A stretch of 45,756 nt of DNA from Telmatospirillum sp. (GCA_031291415.1 JARLJB010000223.1:1-45756), one strand, 5' to 3'. Numbered from the stretch's first letter, positions 24,028 through 34,299 are shown. Notes: generated by a model not told the origin, from the letters alone. Numbers and translations are program-made.

Positions 24028-25401
24028 TCAGGGACTGGGCGGCAGTACCAGCGTGGCGATCAATCCGGGGTTGGCGTCGCTCAGTTCGAGATCGCCGCCA
24101 TGGAGACGTGCCACCGCCGCGACAAGGCTCAGCCCCAGTCCGAGACCGCTGGTCGATTGGGCGGCGCTGCCGCGGAAAAAGCGGTTGGTCACTTTCGACT
24201 TTTCCGCGTCCGGGATGCCTGGGCCGTCGTCGGCAATGCCGATGCCTATTCTTCCATCGGTCTGCAGGGCCAGCGCAAGACGGATGTGGCCGCCGGCCGG
24301 GACGAACTTCAGCGCGTTGTCGAGCAGATTGCCGACGGCCTGGGCGAGCAGGAAGGGATCGCCCTTCACCTGCAATGACGACGTCTTGTCGATGCGGAGA
24401 TCGACCCCCTTGTCCTCGGCCAGCGGTCCGTAAAGATCGGTCACCTCAGCGACGATCTTCTCCAGGGGAACGTCGCGGAAACCCGCCAGACGCGTGCCGG
24501 AATCAATGTCGGCCAGGCGGAGGAGCGCGTTGAACACGTCGACCAACCGGTCGAGGTCGTCGACGGCGGCCCTGACCTCGCGCAGCGTGGCCTCTGGCGA
24601 GGGCGGGGCACGTAAAACCTCTTCCAGACGTCCGCGCAATTCGGCGAGCGGTGTGCGCAAATCATGGGCGACGGCATTCGAGGCATTGCGAACACCGTCG
24701 ACCAGAATTTCGATCTGCTGCAGCATGCCGTTGATGGTGTTGGCGAGTTGGTCGAATTCATCGTCTGAACCGCTGGTCGGCACCCGGCGTGTGAGGTCTC
24801 CCTGGACAATGCCCGACGCCGTCCGATTGATCTCCTCCAGTCGCCGCAGAACGGCGCGGCGCACCAAAAGGCCGCCGCCGATGGCCAGGATGACGGCGGC
24901 GATCGCCACCCATCCCAGACTGTCGAGCAGCGACTGATGGATCGCCACCAGATCCTGGACGTCGCGGCCGACCAGAAGATGAAAGCCCTTGGGCAAAGTG
25001 ACATAGAGAATCCGGGTGGCGTGCAGCTTCCCGTTGCGGGCCAATTCGACTTCGTACCAGCCTGGATGCGGACCGACGCGCCGTGGCCAGGCGGCCAGAT
25101 TGCCGGAAACCCGATCCAGTCCGGGGTCGGCCAGCAGATAGATCGCATGCTCGTCGGCATGCTGATTGACCCGTTGGTTTACCGTTTCGACGGCACCCGG
25201 TAAGCCAAAATCGGTAAGGCGGTCGCCGATCGCCTGGGCGTCCGACAAGATGACGGCGTTGACTTCGCGGTCGAGATAGTCAGCTGTCCGCCACCAAAGG
25301 ACGCCGACAAGCAGGATTCCCGACACGACGAACAGCAAAGCGTAGCCGATCGCCAGACGCAGGGAGGTCGACCGGAAGAGGCGCGTCCGGGAATTAGTCA
25401 T
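24028..25401 (-). CDS. Membrane sensor histidine kinase of an HtrA-linked two-component system
   Basis: A 457-aa kinase. TM1 about residues 17-37, periplasmic domain about 38-160, TM2 about 163-183, HAMP (184-237). HisKA has phospho-acceptor His246 (AVAHDLRTPLAELRG), followed by HATPase_c with NLLDNALKFVP, DDGPGIPDAEK and GLGLGLSL. It overlaps the regulator gene by 8 bp and so forms an operon with it and probably with htrA upstream. The arrangement resembles envelope-stress systems in which the sensor and a DegP/HtrA protease are encoded together. The signal is unknown. Confidence 0.9.
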   Translation of the reverse strand: MTNSRTRLFRSTSLRLAIGYALLFVVSGILLVGVLWWRTADYLDREVNAVILSDAQAIGDRLTDFGLPGAVETVNQRVNQHADEHAIYLLADPGLDRVSGNLAAWPRRVGPHPGWYEVELARNGKLHATRILYVTLPKGFHLLVGRDVQDLVAIHQSLLDSLGWVAIAAVILAIGGGLLVRRAVLRRLEEINRTASGIVQGDLTRRVPTSGSDDEFDQLANTINGMLQQIEILVDGVRNASNAVAHDLRTPLAELRGRLEEVLRAPPSPEATLREVRAAVDDLDRLVDVFNALLRLADIDSGTRLAGFRDVPLEKIVAEVTDLYGPLAEDKGVDLRIDKTSSLQVKGDPFLLAQAVGNLLDNALKFVPAGGHIRLALALQTDGRIGIGIADDGPGIPDAEKSKVTNRFFRGSAAQSTSGLGLGLSLVAAVARLHGGDLELSDANPGLIATLVLPPSP

Positions 25402-26074
25402 CGGCGCCTAACCGGTAACCGGCGCCACGGACCGTTTGCAGCAGCGGCCGGTCGAAATCGGCGTCGATTTTCTGGCGCAGCTTGCTGACATGAACATCGA
25501 TGACGTTGGTTTGCGGGTCGAAATGATAGTCCCAGACGTTTTCGAGAAGCATGGTTCGCGTCACCACTTGGCCGGCGTGCCGCATCAGATATTCCAACAG
25601 CTTGAATTCCCGCGGCTGCAGTTGGATCGGTCGACCGCCGCGCGAGACCTTGTGGGACAAGAGATCCATCTTGAGATTGCCGACCGTGAGCACGGTTTCG
25701 TTACTGTTTCCCTGGGCTCGCCGGACCAGGGCGTCGAGGCGCGCCTCAAGCTCCCCGAAAGCGAACGGCTTGGTCAGATAGTCGTCGCCGCCGGCCCGAA
25801 GCCCTTGAATCCGATCATCGACCTCGGCCAAGGCGCTGAGGATGAGGATCGGAACTTTGTTGCCGGTCTTGCGCAGAACCTCGATGATCGCCAATCCGTC
25901 GATGTCACCCGGCAGCATCCGGTCGAAGATCATGACGTCGTAGCTTTCGGTGGAGCCGAGAAACAGACCATCCCGACCATTGTCGGCGAGATCGACCACG
26001 TGGCCGGCTTCGCGCAACCCCTTGGCGACGAACAGCGACACCCGTTCATTGTCTTCGACCAGCAGGATCTTCAT
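25394..26074 (-). CDS. OmpR/PhoB-family response regulator
   Basis: A 226-aa regulator: receiver with VEDN and Asp51 (IFDRMLPGDIDG), Lys in LTKPF, then a winged-helix DNA-binding domain (PIQLQPREFKLLEYLMRH, NVIDVHVSKLRQKID). ATG 26074 has GAGG 4 nt upstream; the longer frame to 26230 is repeat DNA. Cognate of the sensor kinase that overlaps it. Copy C of the three-way repeat separates it from htrA, so the regulator could be controlled separately from htrA. Confidence 0.92.
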   Translation of the reverse strand: MKILLVEDNERVSLFVAKGLREAGHVVDLADNGRDGLFLGSTESYDVMIFDRMLPGDIDGLAIIEVLRKTGNKVPILILSALAEVDDRIQGLRAGGDDYLTKPFAFGELEARLDALVRRAQGNSNETVLTVGNLKMDLLSHKVSRGGRPIQLQPREFKLLEYLMRHAGQVVTRTMLLENVWDYHFDPQTNVIDVHVSKLRQKIDADFDRPLLQTVRGAGYRLGADD

Positions 26075-26134
26075 ATGTCCTCGGAAAATCATGGTCGGGG
26101 CGGGCATCCGGGCGTGTGAAAAAATAGAAAGACA

Positions 26135-26232
26135 GAGTGGGGTGGGCGTCTCGCCCGTCCTTCGGCGAAGCCGAAAGTCCAAGCACTTCCGCCGCTTCCG
26201 CGCCGGAGGCGGGCAAGATACCCGCCCCACTC
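26135..26232 (-). repeat. Three-way-junction palindromic repeat, copy C (inverted)
   Basis: A 98-bp element closely matching copy B when read on the minus strand: same GAGTGGGG ends, GGAAGCGGCGGAA hairpin and perfect TTCGGCTTCGCCGAA hairpin. It lies between htrA and its two-component regulator gene, in the direction of transcription. Confidence 0.85.
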
Positions 26233-26279
26233 AGCACTTTTTTCATACGCCCACGCGCCCGTCCCGACGCTGTTTTGTC

Positions 26280-27749
26280 TTAACCTTGCGTCAATTGCAG
26301 GGCGAGATAATAGGTGGTGCCGCCGCGCGTGACCAGAAGCGGCACCGCTTCCTTGCCGGTCTTCTGGGCCTGATGGATTCTTGAGGCCGCCTCGGTGGGC
26401 GTGGCAACCACGGCGTCGCCGACCTTGACGATCACATCGCCGGCTTCGACGCCGCTTTCGTCGGCCCGGCTGCCCGGCGCCACGTCGGTGACGACGACGC
26501 CTTTGACGTTCCGTCCGATCCCGAGATCGTTTCGCGTCGCCGGGTCAAGCGTTGCCAATTGCATGCCGAGCGAGCCGCCGTCCGCCCCGGACCCGTTCGC
26601 CGCAATTTCGTCTTTCGCTTGTGCGGTGATCGTGACGTCAACTTTGTGTTCGCGTCCATCGCGCCAGACGGTCATCGTCACCGTTTTTCCGGTTGGTGTA
26701 TCGGCGACCGCCATGGCCAGATCGCGGGGCGTCTTGATCGCCGTGCCACCGAAGTCGATGACGACGTCACCCTGGTGCAGACCGGACCGTTGCGCTGGCG
26801 AGTCGGGAAGGACGTCGGCGACAAGGATGCCGGTGTCCTGCGAACGGCCGACGGCTTTGGCGAGCGGACCGCTCAGCGGCTGCATTTGGACGCCGAGCCA
26901 GCCCCGCTCGACCTGTCCGTGATCGCGCAGCGCCGTTACCACTTTCTCGGCAATACGCGACGGAATGGCAAAGCCGATGCCGACGCTGCCGCCGTTCGGA
27001 GAGTAGATTGCCGTGTCGATGCCGATCACCTGTCCCGACTGGTTGAACAGCGGTCCGCCAGAGTTGCCGGGATTGATCGGCGCATCGATTTGCAGGAAGT
27101 CGTCATAGGGACCTTCGTTGATGTTGCGGCCATGGGCCGAGACGATGCCGGCCGTCACCGAGCCGCCAAGGCCGAAGGGGTTGCCGACGGCGATGACCCA
27201 GTCACCGACCCGTTCCTTGTCGGAATCGCCAAACGCCACGTAGGGCAGCGGTTTTCCCGCCTCGATCTTGAGCAACGCCAAATCGGTCTTGGTGTCGCGG
27301 CCGATGACTTTGGCGGGATGACTGCTGCCGTCTTCTAGGGTAATGGTGATCTTGTGGGCTCCGTCGATAACGTGATTGTTGGTTACGATGAAGCCTGCCG
27401 GATCGACGATGAATCCCGATCCCAACGCATGTTCGGGGCGGGCGTTCCGATGGTCGAAGAACTGCTTGAACATGTCCGAAAAGGGTGAGTTTGGCGGCAG
27501 GTTCGGCATTTCCTGGGCATTCATCTGACGGGGCATCTCGGTCGTCGCGATATTGACGACTGCCGGGCGAACCGTCGTGGCCAAATCAGCAAATCCGGCT
27601 TGATTGACGACGGGCGGCAGCTGCAGCGGCGCTGGCGTGTCGGCGGCCCAGACTGGGGCGACGGCACCTGCCAGGATGGTGCCGGCGAGCAGGAGGACGG
27701 CCAGGGCGGATCCGCGCTGGCGGCCGGTGGGGAAGAAAGGCTGGTTCAT
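26280..27749 (-). CDS. HtrA/DegP-family periplasmic serine protease with two PDZ domains
   Basis: A 489-aa protein. Signal peptide to about residue 36 (ALAVLLLAGTILAGAVAPVWAA). Protease triad His126 (TNNHVIDG), Asp156 (TDLALLKI) and Ser230 (INPGNSGGPLF). Two C-terminal PDZ domains follow, the first around GWLGVQMQPLSGPLAKAVG and the second around KGVVVTDVAPGSRADESG. It degrades or refolds damaged envelope proteins. AAGGA lies 10 nt before the start, and an 11-bp inverted repeat (27782-27813) lies 33 bp upstream. Control by the adjacent two-component system is inferred. Confidence 0.93.
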   Translation of the reverse strand: MNQPFFPTGRQRGSALAVLLLAGTILAGAVAPVWAADTPAPLQLPPVVNQAGFADLATTVRPAVVNIATTEMPRQMNAQEMPNLPPNSPFSDMFKQFFDHRNARPEHALGSGFIVDPAGFIVTNNHVIDGAHKITITLEDGSSHPAKVIGRDTKTDLALLKIEAGKPLPYVAFGDSDKERVGDWVIAVGNPFGLGGSVTAGIVSAHGRNINEGPYDDFLQIDAPINPGNSGGPLFNQSGQVIGIDTAIYSPNGGSVGIGFAIPSRIAEKVVTALRDHGQVERGWLGVQMQPLSGPLAKAVGRSQDTGILVADVLPDSPAQRSGLHQGDVVIDFGGTAIKTPRDLAMAVADTPTGKTVTMTVWRDGREHKVDVTITAQAKDEIAANGSGADGGSLGMQLATLDPATRNDLGIGRNVKGVVVTDVAPGSRADESGVEAGDVIVKVGDAVVATPTEAASRIHQAQKTGKEAVPLLVTRGGTTYYLALQLTQG

Positions 27750-27781
27750 CGCGTTCTGTCCTTTGCTGGAGCAATTCGAGC

Positions 27782-27813
27782 CCCTGGTCCAGCTGGAAGA
27801 GCCTGGACCAGGG
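27782..27813 (-). promoter_or_regulatory. 11-bp inverted repeat in the htrA leader
   Basis: CCCTGGTCCAG (27782-27792) and CTGGACCAGGG (27803-27813) are perfect reverse complements around a 10-nt spacer, 33 bp before the htrA start codon. It could be a DNA operator or an RNA hairpin near the ribosome-binding site; no T run follows it. Confidence 0.6.
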
Positions 27814-27900
27814 AAGCGTGGACAGAATGCCGGATGCCGGTTCGCCAGAAGCTGGACGCGACATTAAGAAAAATTCATGAAAGGAGGAATGACCGGCGCC

Positions 27901-28032
27901 CTTAGGGCCTGTCGCGAAATTATCGCTCCAGGCCCTAAGGTTCCATATGACGCCTGCGCTCCGCTCCGGCGGGCTCAAACGCCGCTCGGGCTCAGGGCCT
28001 GTTGAGTCGTCAATTCATCAACCGGCCCTCAG
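27901..28032 (-). repeat. Stop-codon-anchored palindromic repeat, copy 2
   Basis: Read on the minus strand it starts on the TGA of the citrate-type symporter gene (28029-28031) with an imperfect 15-bp inverted repeat (13 of 15; 27991-28005 with 28018-28032). The core AGCCCGAGCGGCG, TTGAGCCCGC, GCGGAGCG and GCGTCATAT of copy 1 follows. It ends with a perfect 11-bp stem CTTAGGGCCTG/CAGGCCCTAAG (27901-27911/27929-27939). Confidence 0.7.
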
Positions 28033-29330
28033 GGCGTCAAAGCGGTCGGCGCGAAGCGATCGGCTCGCCTTCGGATCGCCACTTCGCGGCGCCAATTGAC
28101 GCAGACGGCGCTCAAGGCGCAGACCGCTGCCACCGAAAGCCAGGCTCCCGGGGCGGCCTTGTCGTTGGTCAGGTGAATGAGATAGGTGGAGATCGCCGGT
28201 GTGAAGCCGCCGAAGATGGTTTGCGACAGACTGTAGGCAAGGGAGAAACCCGCCGTGCGGACTTCTGCCGGCATGATCTCGGTGACATAGACGATCATGC
28301 CGCCGTTGTAGGCGGAGTAGAGGATGGACAACCACAGTTCGACGGCCAGCAGATGGTTGAAGGACGGCACCGTGACCAGCCACGCCATCATCGGATAGGC
28401 GGTCAGCAGAATCAGTCCGGCGGACGCGACCAGAACCGGTTTGCGGCCCACCTTATCCGAGAGAATGCCACCCAGCGGCACGAAGATGAAATTGGAAAGG
28501 CCGACACAAAGGGTGACGACAAGCGCGTCGAGGCTCGACAGCTTCAGCACGGTATTGCCGAATGTCGGTGTGTAGGCGGTAATCATATAGAACGCGGCGT
28601 TGCTGATCGTCACCATGAAGGTGCCGATCAGGACAAGGCGCCAGTTGGCGGCCACCGAGCGGAAAATCTCACCCGGGCTGAGATGATGGGTCCGCGATTG
28701 AAATTCTTCGGTTTCCTGCAAAGTGCGGCGGAGAAGGAAGATGAAAGGAATGATCACGCAGCCGATGATCAGCGGCACGCGCCATCCCCAGGCGAACATC
28801 TGTTCCGGAGGCAGATAGCTGCTGAGCAGCACGCCCAGCAGAGCGGCGAACATCACGGCCACCTGTTGGCTGGCCGACTGCCAACTGACATAAAATCCCT
28901 TGCGGCCGGGCGTGGCGATTTCAGAGAGATAGACGGACACGCCGCCCAGTTCGACACCGGCCGACAGGCCTTGGAGGAGTCGTCCGCTGACGACGATGAG
29001 CGGTGCAACGAATCCGACCGTCTCGTAACCGGGTACGCAGGCAATGGTCAAGGTCCCGATGGCCATCAGTCCCAGCGTCAGAATCAGGCCCTTGCGCCGT
29101 CCGTGATGATCGATGTAGGAACCGAGCAGGATGGCGCCCAGCGGACGCATCAGAAAACCCGCCCCGAACGTCATGAAAGTCGCCATTAGCGAGGCGAATT
29201 CGCTGCCGTTTGGAAAGAACGCATTACCGATCGCCTTGGCGTAATAGCCGAACACCATGAAATCGTACATTTCCAAAAAGTTTCCACTGGAAACTTGGAA
29301 GACACGCCAGATTTTCGACTGCTGGGCCAT
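28029..29330 (-). CDS. MFS citrate/tricarballylate-type proton symporter
   Basis: A 433-aa, 12-TM transporter of the metabolite:H+ symporter branch of the MFS. The start FQVSSGNFLEMYDFMVFGYY, the loop GAILLGSYIDHHGRRKG and the segment GLSAGVELGGVSVYLSEIAT, then PGRKGFYVSWQSASQQ, closely resemble the CitA/TcuC group that takes up citrate or tricarballylate. ATG 29330 (GGGAG upstream) matches the family start; the longer frame to 29402 adds an unlikely polar extension. Exact substrate uncertain. No tcuAB or citrate lyase genes are adjacent. Repeat copy 2 begins at its stop codon. Confidence 0.85.
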   Translation of the reverse strand: MAQQSKIWRVFQVSSGNFLEMYDFMVFGYYAKAIGNAFFPNGSEFASLMATFMTFGAGFLMRPLGAILLGSYIDHHGRRKGLILTLGLMAIGTLTIACVPGYETVGFVAPLIVVSGRLLQGLSAGVELGGVSVYLSEIATPGRKGFYVSWQSASQQVAVMFAALLGVLLSSYLPPEQMFAWGWRVPLIIGCVIIPFIFLLRRTLQETEEFQSRTHHLSPGEIFRSVAANWRLVLIGTFMVTISNAAFYMITAYTPTFGNTVLKLSSLDALVVTLCVGLSNFIFVPLGGILSDKVGRKPVLVASAGLILLTAYPMMAWLVTVPSFNHLLAVELWLSILYSAYNGGMIVYVTEIMPAEVRTAGFSLAYSLSQTIFGGFTPAISTYLIHLTNDKAAPGAWLSVAAVCALSAVCVNWRREVAIRRRADRFAPTALTP

Positions 29331-29561
29331 GCGAACCGCTCCCTCTCCGACTGCTGTGGTCTGATTGCTCCGTTTGAACTCTTCCGGTTCATTTTCCCGC
29401 AAGGCGGGAAACGGATAACGTGAAGATCTTAATGGGAAATGTCAAACCCTGTGACAAGCCCGTTTTTTTTATGTAAGTATTATTGCAGGTCGCAAAACGG
29501 CGCGAATATGAAGTAATGTGACGAAATATAAAGGGCGTGAGCCAATCGCGCGGGAGGAAAC

Positions 29562-31244
29562 ATGTCGAAACAAATAGGAATTTCGGCAAAACTGATTTCG
29601 CTGGTCTTGGGCGGCGTTGTCGGTTTCGTCATATTGGCGGCCTTCGCGCTCTCATTTATGCGCTCGACGATGACTGAAGATCGCGTGGCAAAGGTCCAAA
29701 ATCTCGTGGAAGTTGCACGAGATGTGGCAAAGGGCTTTCAAGAGCGCGCCCAGTCTGGCGAATTTGACCAGGCGACGGCCCAGGATTTGGCAAAAAAGGT
29801 CCTGCGCAACCTTAGGTTTAGTGGTGTTGAGTATTTCTTTATCTATACTGCCGACGGCACCAATGTACTTCTGCCGCCGAAGCCCGAGCGCGAGGGGAAA
29901 AACTTCATCGATCTCAAGGACGAAAATGGTGTTTTCTTCATTCGGGAACTGATTTCGTCGGGCAACGATAATGGGCGCCCGGTATTTTATCAGTTTCCGC
30001 GAGCCGGTTCGGACAAACCGGTCGATAAGGTCGCCTCGGCCTTGACATTCGCCCCCTGGGGCTGGGTGATCGGTACGGGGATCTATATCGACGATGTCAA
30101 CACCGAGTTTTTCGAAACGACCTGGAAATACGCGGCGATCATCGTTCCGATCACGCTGCTTTTGGTGATCGGCGGATGGCTGCTGGCGCGCAACATTTCG
30201 GTGCCGTTGCGGCGGCTGGCCGCGGCAACGGATCGCTTGGCGCATCAGGATTTCGACGTTGAGGTGATCGGTGTCGAACGCGGCGACGAAATCGGCGTCT
30301 TGGGCCGTTCCGTCGTCGTGTTGCGCGACGAGGCGCGGGTCGCCGCCGAGTTGCGGCGAACGCAGGATGCCGCCAAACATCAGGCCGAGGTCGAGAAGCG
30401 GGCGACCATGAACGCCTTGGCCGACCATTTCGAGGCCAGTGTCAAAGGCGTGGTGCAGACGGTGGCTTCGGCGGCCACCGAGATGCAGGGAACGGCCCAA
30501 TCTCTTTCGACGGTAGCCGAACATGCGACGGATCAGGCGACGGCGGTCGCCGCCGCGTCCGAGCAAGCCAGCAGCAACGTGCAGACGGTGGCGTCGGCGG
30601 CGGAAGAGCTGAGCTCGTCGATCGGCGAGATAAGCCGGCAGGTCAATTCGGCGGCGACCATTTCGAGCGCCGCCGTGACCCAGGCGGCTAAAACCAACAC
30701 TATCGTCAACGGATTGGCCAATTCGGCCAATCTGATCGGAACCGTCGTGCAGTTGATCAATGACATCGCCAGCCAGACCAACTTGCTGGCCCTGAACGCC
30801 ACCATCGAGGCGGCGCGGGCCGGCGAAGCCGGCAAGGGCTTTGCCGTGGTGGCCGGGGAAGTCAAACATCTGGCCAGCCAGACGGCCAAGGCGACGGAAG
30901 ATATCTCGCAGCACATCGCCGGCGTTCAGACGGCGACCGGCGAGGCCGTCGCCGCCATTCAGGCGATCACCGCGACGATCCGCGAAATCAGCGAGATATC
31001 GGCGGCGATCGCTTCCGCCGTTGAGGAACAGGGGGCGGCGACGCAGGAGATCGCCCGCAATGTCGAACAGGCGGCTGCCGGTACGCAAGAGGTTTCAAGC
31101 AACATCGCCGGGGTGACGCAGGCGGCCAGTGAGGCCGGTGCCGGGGCGGAGCAAGTGCTGGCCGCGGCGACAGAACTGTCCAAGCAGTCCGAGGTCTTGG
31201 GCGCTGAGGTCGATCAGTTCATCGCCCGCATCAGGGTCGCTTGA
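29562..31244 (+). CDS. Methyl-accepting chemotaxis protein with single Cache sensor
   Basis: A 560-aa receptor. TM1 about residues 10-31, a periplasmic single Cache-type domain (about 35-185, including [20 protein letters not shown] and [20 protein letters not shown]), TM2 about 188-210, HAMP ([16 protein letters not shown]). The long cytoplasmic coiled coil has its tip near residues 400-440 ([20 protein letters not shown]). Such sCache_2 domains usually bind small carboxylates, which would fit the neighbouring organic-acid transporter, but this is inference. No CheR-docking pentapeptide at the end (IARIRVA). GGAGGAAAC precedes the ATG. Its 3' end overlaps the convergent hybrid kinase by 14 bp. 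Confidence 0.93.
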   Translation: MSKQIGISAKLISLVLGGVVGFVILAAFALSFMRSTMTEDRVAKVQNLVEVARDVAKGFQERAQSGEFDQATAQDLAKKVLRNLRFSGVEYFFIYTADGTNVLLPPKPEREGKNFIDLKDENGVFFIRELISSGNDNGRPVFYQFPRAGSDKPVDKVASALTFAPWGWVIGTGIYIDDVNTEFFETTWKYAAIIVPITLLLVIGGWLLARNISVPLRRLAAATDRLAHQDFDVEVIGVERGDEIGVLGRSVVVLRDEARVAAELRRTQDAAKHQAEVEKRATMNALADHFEASVKGVVQTVASAATEMQGTAQSLSTVAEHATDQATAVAAASEQASSNVQTVASAAEELSSSIGEISRQVNSAATISSAAVTQAAKTNTIVNGLANSANLIGTVVQLINDIASQTNLLALNATIEAARAGEAGKGFAVVAGEVKHLASQTAKATEDISQHIAGVQTATGEAVAAIQAITATIREISEISAAIASAVEEQGAATQEIARNVEQAAAGTQEVSSNIAGVTQAASEAGAGAEQVLAAATELSKQSEVLGAEVDQFIARIRVA

Positions 31245-34200
31245 GGTCGTCGGCGACGAAGTCCTCGACTTCGGCATAGGCGGCGGCGGCGGCGGTGAGG
31301 CTCTGCGCCAGACGCGAAAAGGCGGTGCGGCCGGCTGCGCTACCCTCAAGATGCAGCAGGATATCGGCAAGCCGGGACGCGCAGGCCGAGCGCGCGGCTC
31401 CCTTGGCGGCGTGGGCGGCACTGCGTAAGGCCGCTCTGTTCCGCGACTCGATCGCTGATCGGGCCCGCTCCAATAGTTCCGGAAAAAACTCAACGAAAGA
31501 TTGCAGGACCAGGGCGCGGGTCTCCGCCGAATCCGTCCCCAGCAGTTCGGCCAGGGCCGCGCAGTCGACCGCCGGCGTCGGCGTGGAGGGGGCGGTGGAC
31601 ATCGGCCGGGAGGAGTCTTGCGCGGTTGGCGCAGGCGCGGCAGGGCGTGGCGTTGTGTCCGACGGGGACAGGGAGACGCCAGCTTCCTCCCCGGCGGGTT
31701 GCGGCAGCCATCGTCGGAGAACCGTTTCCAGATTGGCCAGGGTGACCGGTTTGGCCAGGTAATCGTCCATTCCGGCGGCGAGGCAGCTTTCGCGGTCGCC
31801 CGACAAGGCGTTGGCGGTCAGGGCGATGACCGGCAGATGCTTTCCGCTGCGTTTTTCGGCGTCCCGCAGTCGTCGGGTCAGCGTGTAGCCGTCCATTCTG
31901 GGCATGTGGCAATCGGCCAGTAGAAGCACGTAGGACTTGGCGGCCAGGGCCGCCAAAGCCACTTCGCCGTCCTCGGCCATGTCGTACGAAATGCCCAGGC
32001 AGTCGAGCTGCTTGGCGATGACGATGCGATTGGTATGGTTGTCCTCGGCGATCAGGATGGGAAGCTCGCTGAGCCGCCCCAATCGGGCGGTCAAGGGTTG
32101 GCCCCGGGATTCGGCCGGGGAGTCCCGGGAGACCCGTCCGACCGCGATCGCCACAGCGCGAATCAGCGCCGCGCGGCGTGCCGGCTTCGCCAAAACCGGC
32201 AGGTTGGTTTTCCCCCATTGCCGTGCGAAAGTTCCCGAGGCGCTTTCGTCGGTGTAGGCGCTGAGCACAAGAACCGGCGGCAGCGGCGACTCGCCAACGA
32301 GAGGGGCGGGATCGAACGAGGCGTCGATGAGCACCCCATCGAACGCGGTGGGATCGGCGAACGCGGCGGTGAAGTCCCGCTGCTCGGCAATCTCGACGAC
32401 CAGGGCGCCCTGAGCCTTCAGGCTGTCGGCTATGCACCGGCGTGATTCGGTCAACGGATCGGCAAGCAGGATTCTGATGTCGCGGAGGATGGCGCCGGTG
32501 CGATCCGGCTGTTGCGGGGCTTCGACGAACGGAATGGCAAAAGAAAAACAGGATCCCGTGCCAACGGTGCTGCGCAGGACGATTTGTCCGCCCATCATGT
32601 CGACTAGCCGTTTGCAGATAGCCAAACCCAGTCCCGTCCCGCCGAAGCGTCTGGTCGTGCTGGTGTCGGCTTGGGAAAACGGTTTGAACAATTGTTGCTG
32701 CTGCTCCGGCGACATTCCAATGCCAGTGTCCTCGATTTCGAAAAGTATCGCGTCGGACTGCCATTCGACACGAACGACGACACGCCCGCGATCCGTGAAT
32801 TTGACGGCATTGCTGAGCAGGTTGAGGAGGATCTGGCGCAGGCGGGTCGGGTCTCCCAGGAAAATGTCGGGAATGGCGGGGGCGACCCACCAGCCGACCT
32901 CCACCCCTTTGCCGCGTGCCGGCGGCGCGACCAATTCGACGGTCGTTTCAACCGTTTTGCGCAGACTCATCGGAATTTTTTCGAGAGTCATTCTGTCGGC
33001 CTCGATCTTCGACAGATCGAGAATGTCATCGATGATGGTCAGCAAGGTCCGGGCCGAATCGCTGATGACCGAAACCATATCCTTCTGTTCCGTGGTCATC
33101 GCCGTGTTCGACAGCACCTCGATCATGCCGAGAACGCCATTCATCGGTGTGCGGATCTCGTGGCTCATGGTGGCCAGAAACTGCGACTTTGCGCGAGTGG
33201 CCAGTTCGGCCTCCTCCTTGGCGGCGCGAAGTTCCTGCTCCCAGCGCTTGAGCTCGGTGATATCGGTCAGCCCGATCAGGATGCACCGTTCGTCATCGAT
33301 TTCGATATTCTGGCCCGAAAGATTGGTCCAGATATTCTCGTCCCATCCGGTGGCCAGGACGCATTCGAAGGCATCGACGAAGCCGCCTTCTCTCAGTTCG
33401 GCGAGGAAGCGTCCAGTGGCTTCAACGCCCAGCAGCATCTCGAGGGCCGCGGCATTTGAATTCCGATCATGGGCGATCAGTTCGGACGCGCGTCGGTTGA
33501 TCCGCAAGACGCGTAAATCGCGTTCGCGCACGAGCAACATGCCGAGCGGCGCTCCGTCGAAAAAGCGCCGAAGCGCCTCTTCGGCCTGTTTGCGGTCGGT
33601 AATGTCGTTCATGCCGACGACCATGCAGCGCCGTCCCGCCAGCGTTAGAAGCTGGCCGGAGACGGTCCCGCAATATTGCTCACCGTAGGCAGTATTGAGC
33701 ATGACCTCGAAATCGTCGATGAAACCACCGTTATGGATGTTGTGGAGGAAAAGGGCGGTCGTCTCATCGCCGAGAATGTCGTTGAGCGCGGAAATCTGCC
33801 CGCCCCCCCGGCCGGCAAACAGTTCGGCGGCACGCTTGTTGGCGTGCAGCACGGTGGCATCCTCGGTGGCGCAGAGCATCATCGGCAGGGGGGCGGCGTC
33901 GAACAGACCGGATACCGTCCTGTCGAGATGGTCGCCGGCGGCGATCTCGTCGATCCATAAGGCGGCCTTGCCTGTTCCGTCAGCGTCGGTTTTTTTCCAG
34001 ATGATCCTTGCCCAGAATGGGTCGCCGTCAGCCCGATGCAGTTCGATCTCGGGAAAAGCGGCTTCGCCGGCGTCGTAGAAGACGCCGGCCATGCGTTCAT
34101 ATTCTCCGGGGACGGCCAACAACATCCCGATATCGGAACCGGTCAGAAATCCGGGGTCGCCGACAAACAACCGGCTGGCGCTATCGTTGACATAGCGGAT

Positions 34201-34299
34201 CTGGCCGTTCCTGGCGACAACGACAATGGCGTTGGGTGCGTTTTCCAGAAGATAGGCCGGGGCATAGACGCCCGCTTTCGGCGAAGAGTTCGCTGCCAT
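31231..34299 (-). CDS. Hybrid sensor histidine kinase: PAS3-HisKA-HATPase-REC-REC-HPt
   Basis: A 1022-aa soluble hybrid kinase (ATG 34299; a TTG at 34338 would add 13 residues). Three PAS-like domains (about 20-110, 130-235, 245-350), HisKA with His380 ([17 protein letters not shown]), HATPase ([21 protein letters not shown]). The first receiver is partly degenerate: ILLADP has lost the second acidic residue, though Asp659 and Lys are kept. The second receiver is intact (AEDN, Asp796 in [17 protein letters not shown]). A C-terminal HPt has His963 (AHAAKGAA). BarA-like phosphorelay layout, but no membrane segments, so an internal signal such as redox or a small molecule is likely. Divergent from the response regulator at 34469. 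Confidence 0.92.
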   Translation of the reverse strand: MAANSSPKAGVYAPAYLLENAPNAIVVVARNGQIRYVNDSASRLFVGDPGFLTGSDIGMLLAVPGEYERMAGVFYDAGEAAFPEIELHRADGDPFWARIIWKKTDADGTGKAALWIDEIAAGDHLDRTVSGLFDAAPLPMMLCATEDATVLHANKRAAELFAGRGGGQISALNDILGDETTALFLHNIHNGGFIDDFEVMLNTAYGEQYCGTVSGQLLTLAGRRCMVVGMNDITDRKQAEEALRRFFDGAPLGMLLVRERDLRVLRINRRASELIAHDRNSNAAALEMLLGVEATGRFLAELREGGFVDAFECVLATGWDENIWTNLSGQNIEIDDERCILIGLTDITELKRWEQELRAAKEEAELATRAKSQFLATMSHEIRTPMNGVLGMIEVLSNTAMTTEQKDMVSVISDSARTLLTIIDDILDLSKIEADRMTLEKIPMSLRKTVETTVELVAPPARGKGVEVGWWVAPAIPDIFLGDPTRLRQILLNLLSNAVKFTDRGRVVVRVEWQSDAILFEIEDTGIGMSPEQQQQLFKPFSQADTSTTRRFGGTGLGLAICKRLVDMMGGQIVLRSTVGTGSCFSFAIPFVEAPQQPDRTGAILRDIRILLADPLTESRRCIADSLKAQGALVVEIAEQRDFTAAFADPTAFDGVLIDASFDPAPLVGESPLPPVLVLSAYTDESASGTFARQWGKTNLPVLAKPARRAALIRAVAIAVGRVSRDSPAESRGQPLTARLGRLSELPILIAEDNHTNRIVIAKQLDCLGISYDMAEDGEVALAALAAKSYVLLLADCHMPRMDGYTLTRRLRDAEKRSGKHLPVIALTANALSGDRESCLAAGMDDYLAKPVTLANLETVLRRWLPQPAGEEAGVSLSPSDTTPRPAAPAPTAQDSSRPMSTAPSTPTPAVDCAALAELLGTDSAETRALVLQSFVEFFPELLERARSAIESRNRAALRSAAHAAKGAARSACASRLADILLHLEGSAAGRTAFSRLAQSLTAAAAAYAEVEDFVADDLKRP

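Noticed and set aside
26075-26230. N-terminal extension of the PhoB-type regulator
   Set aside because: It consists mostly of translated repeat copy C; the receiver starts properly at MKILLVEDN.
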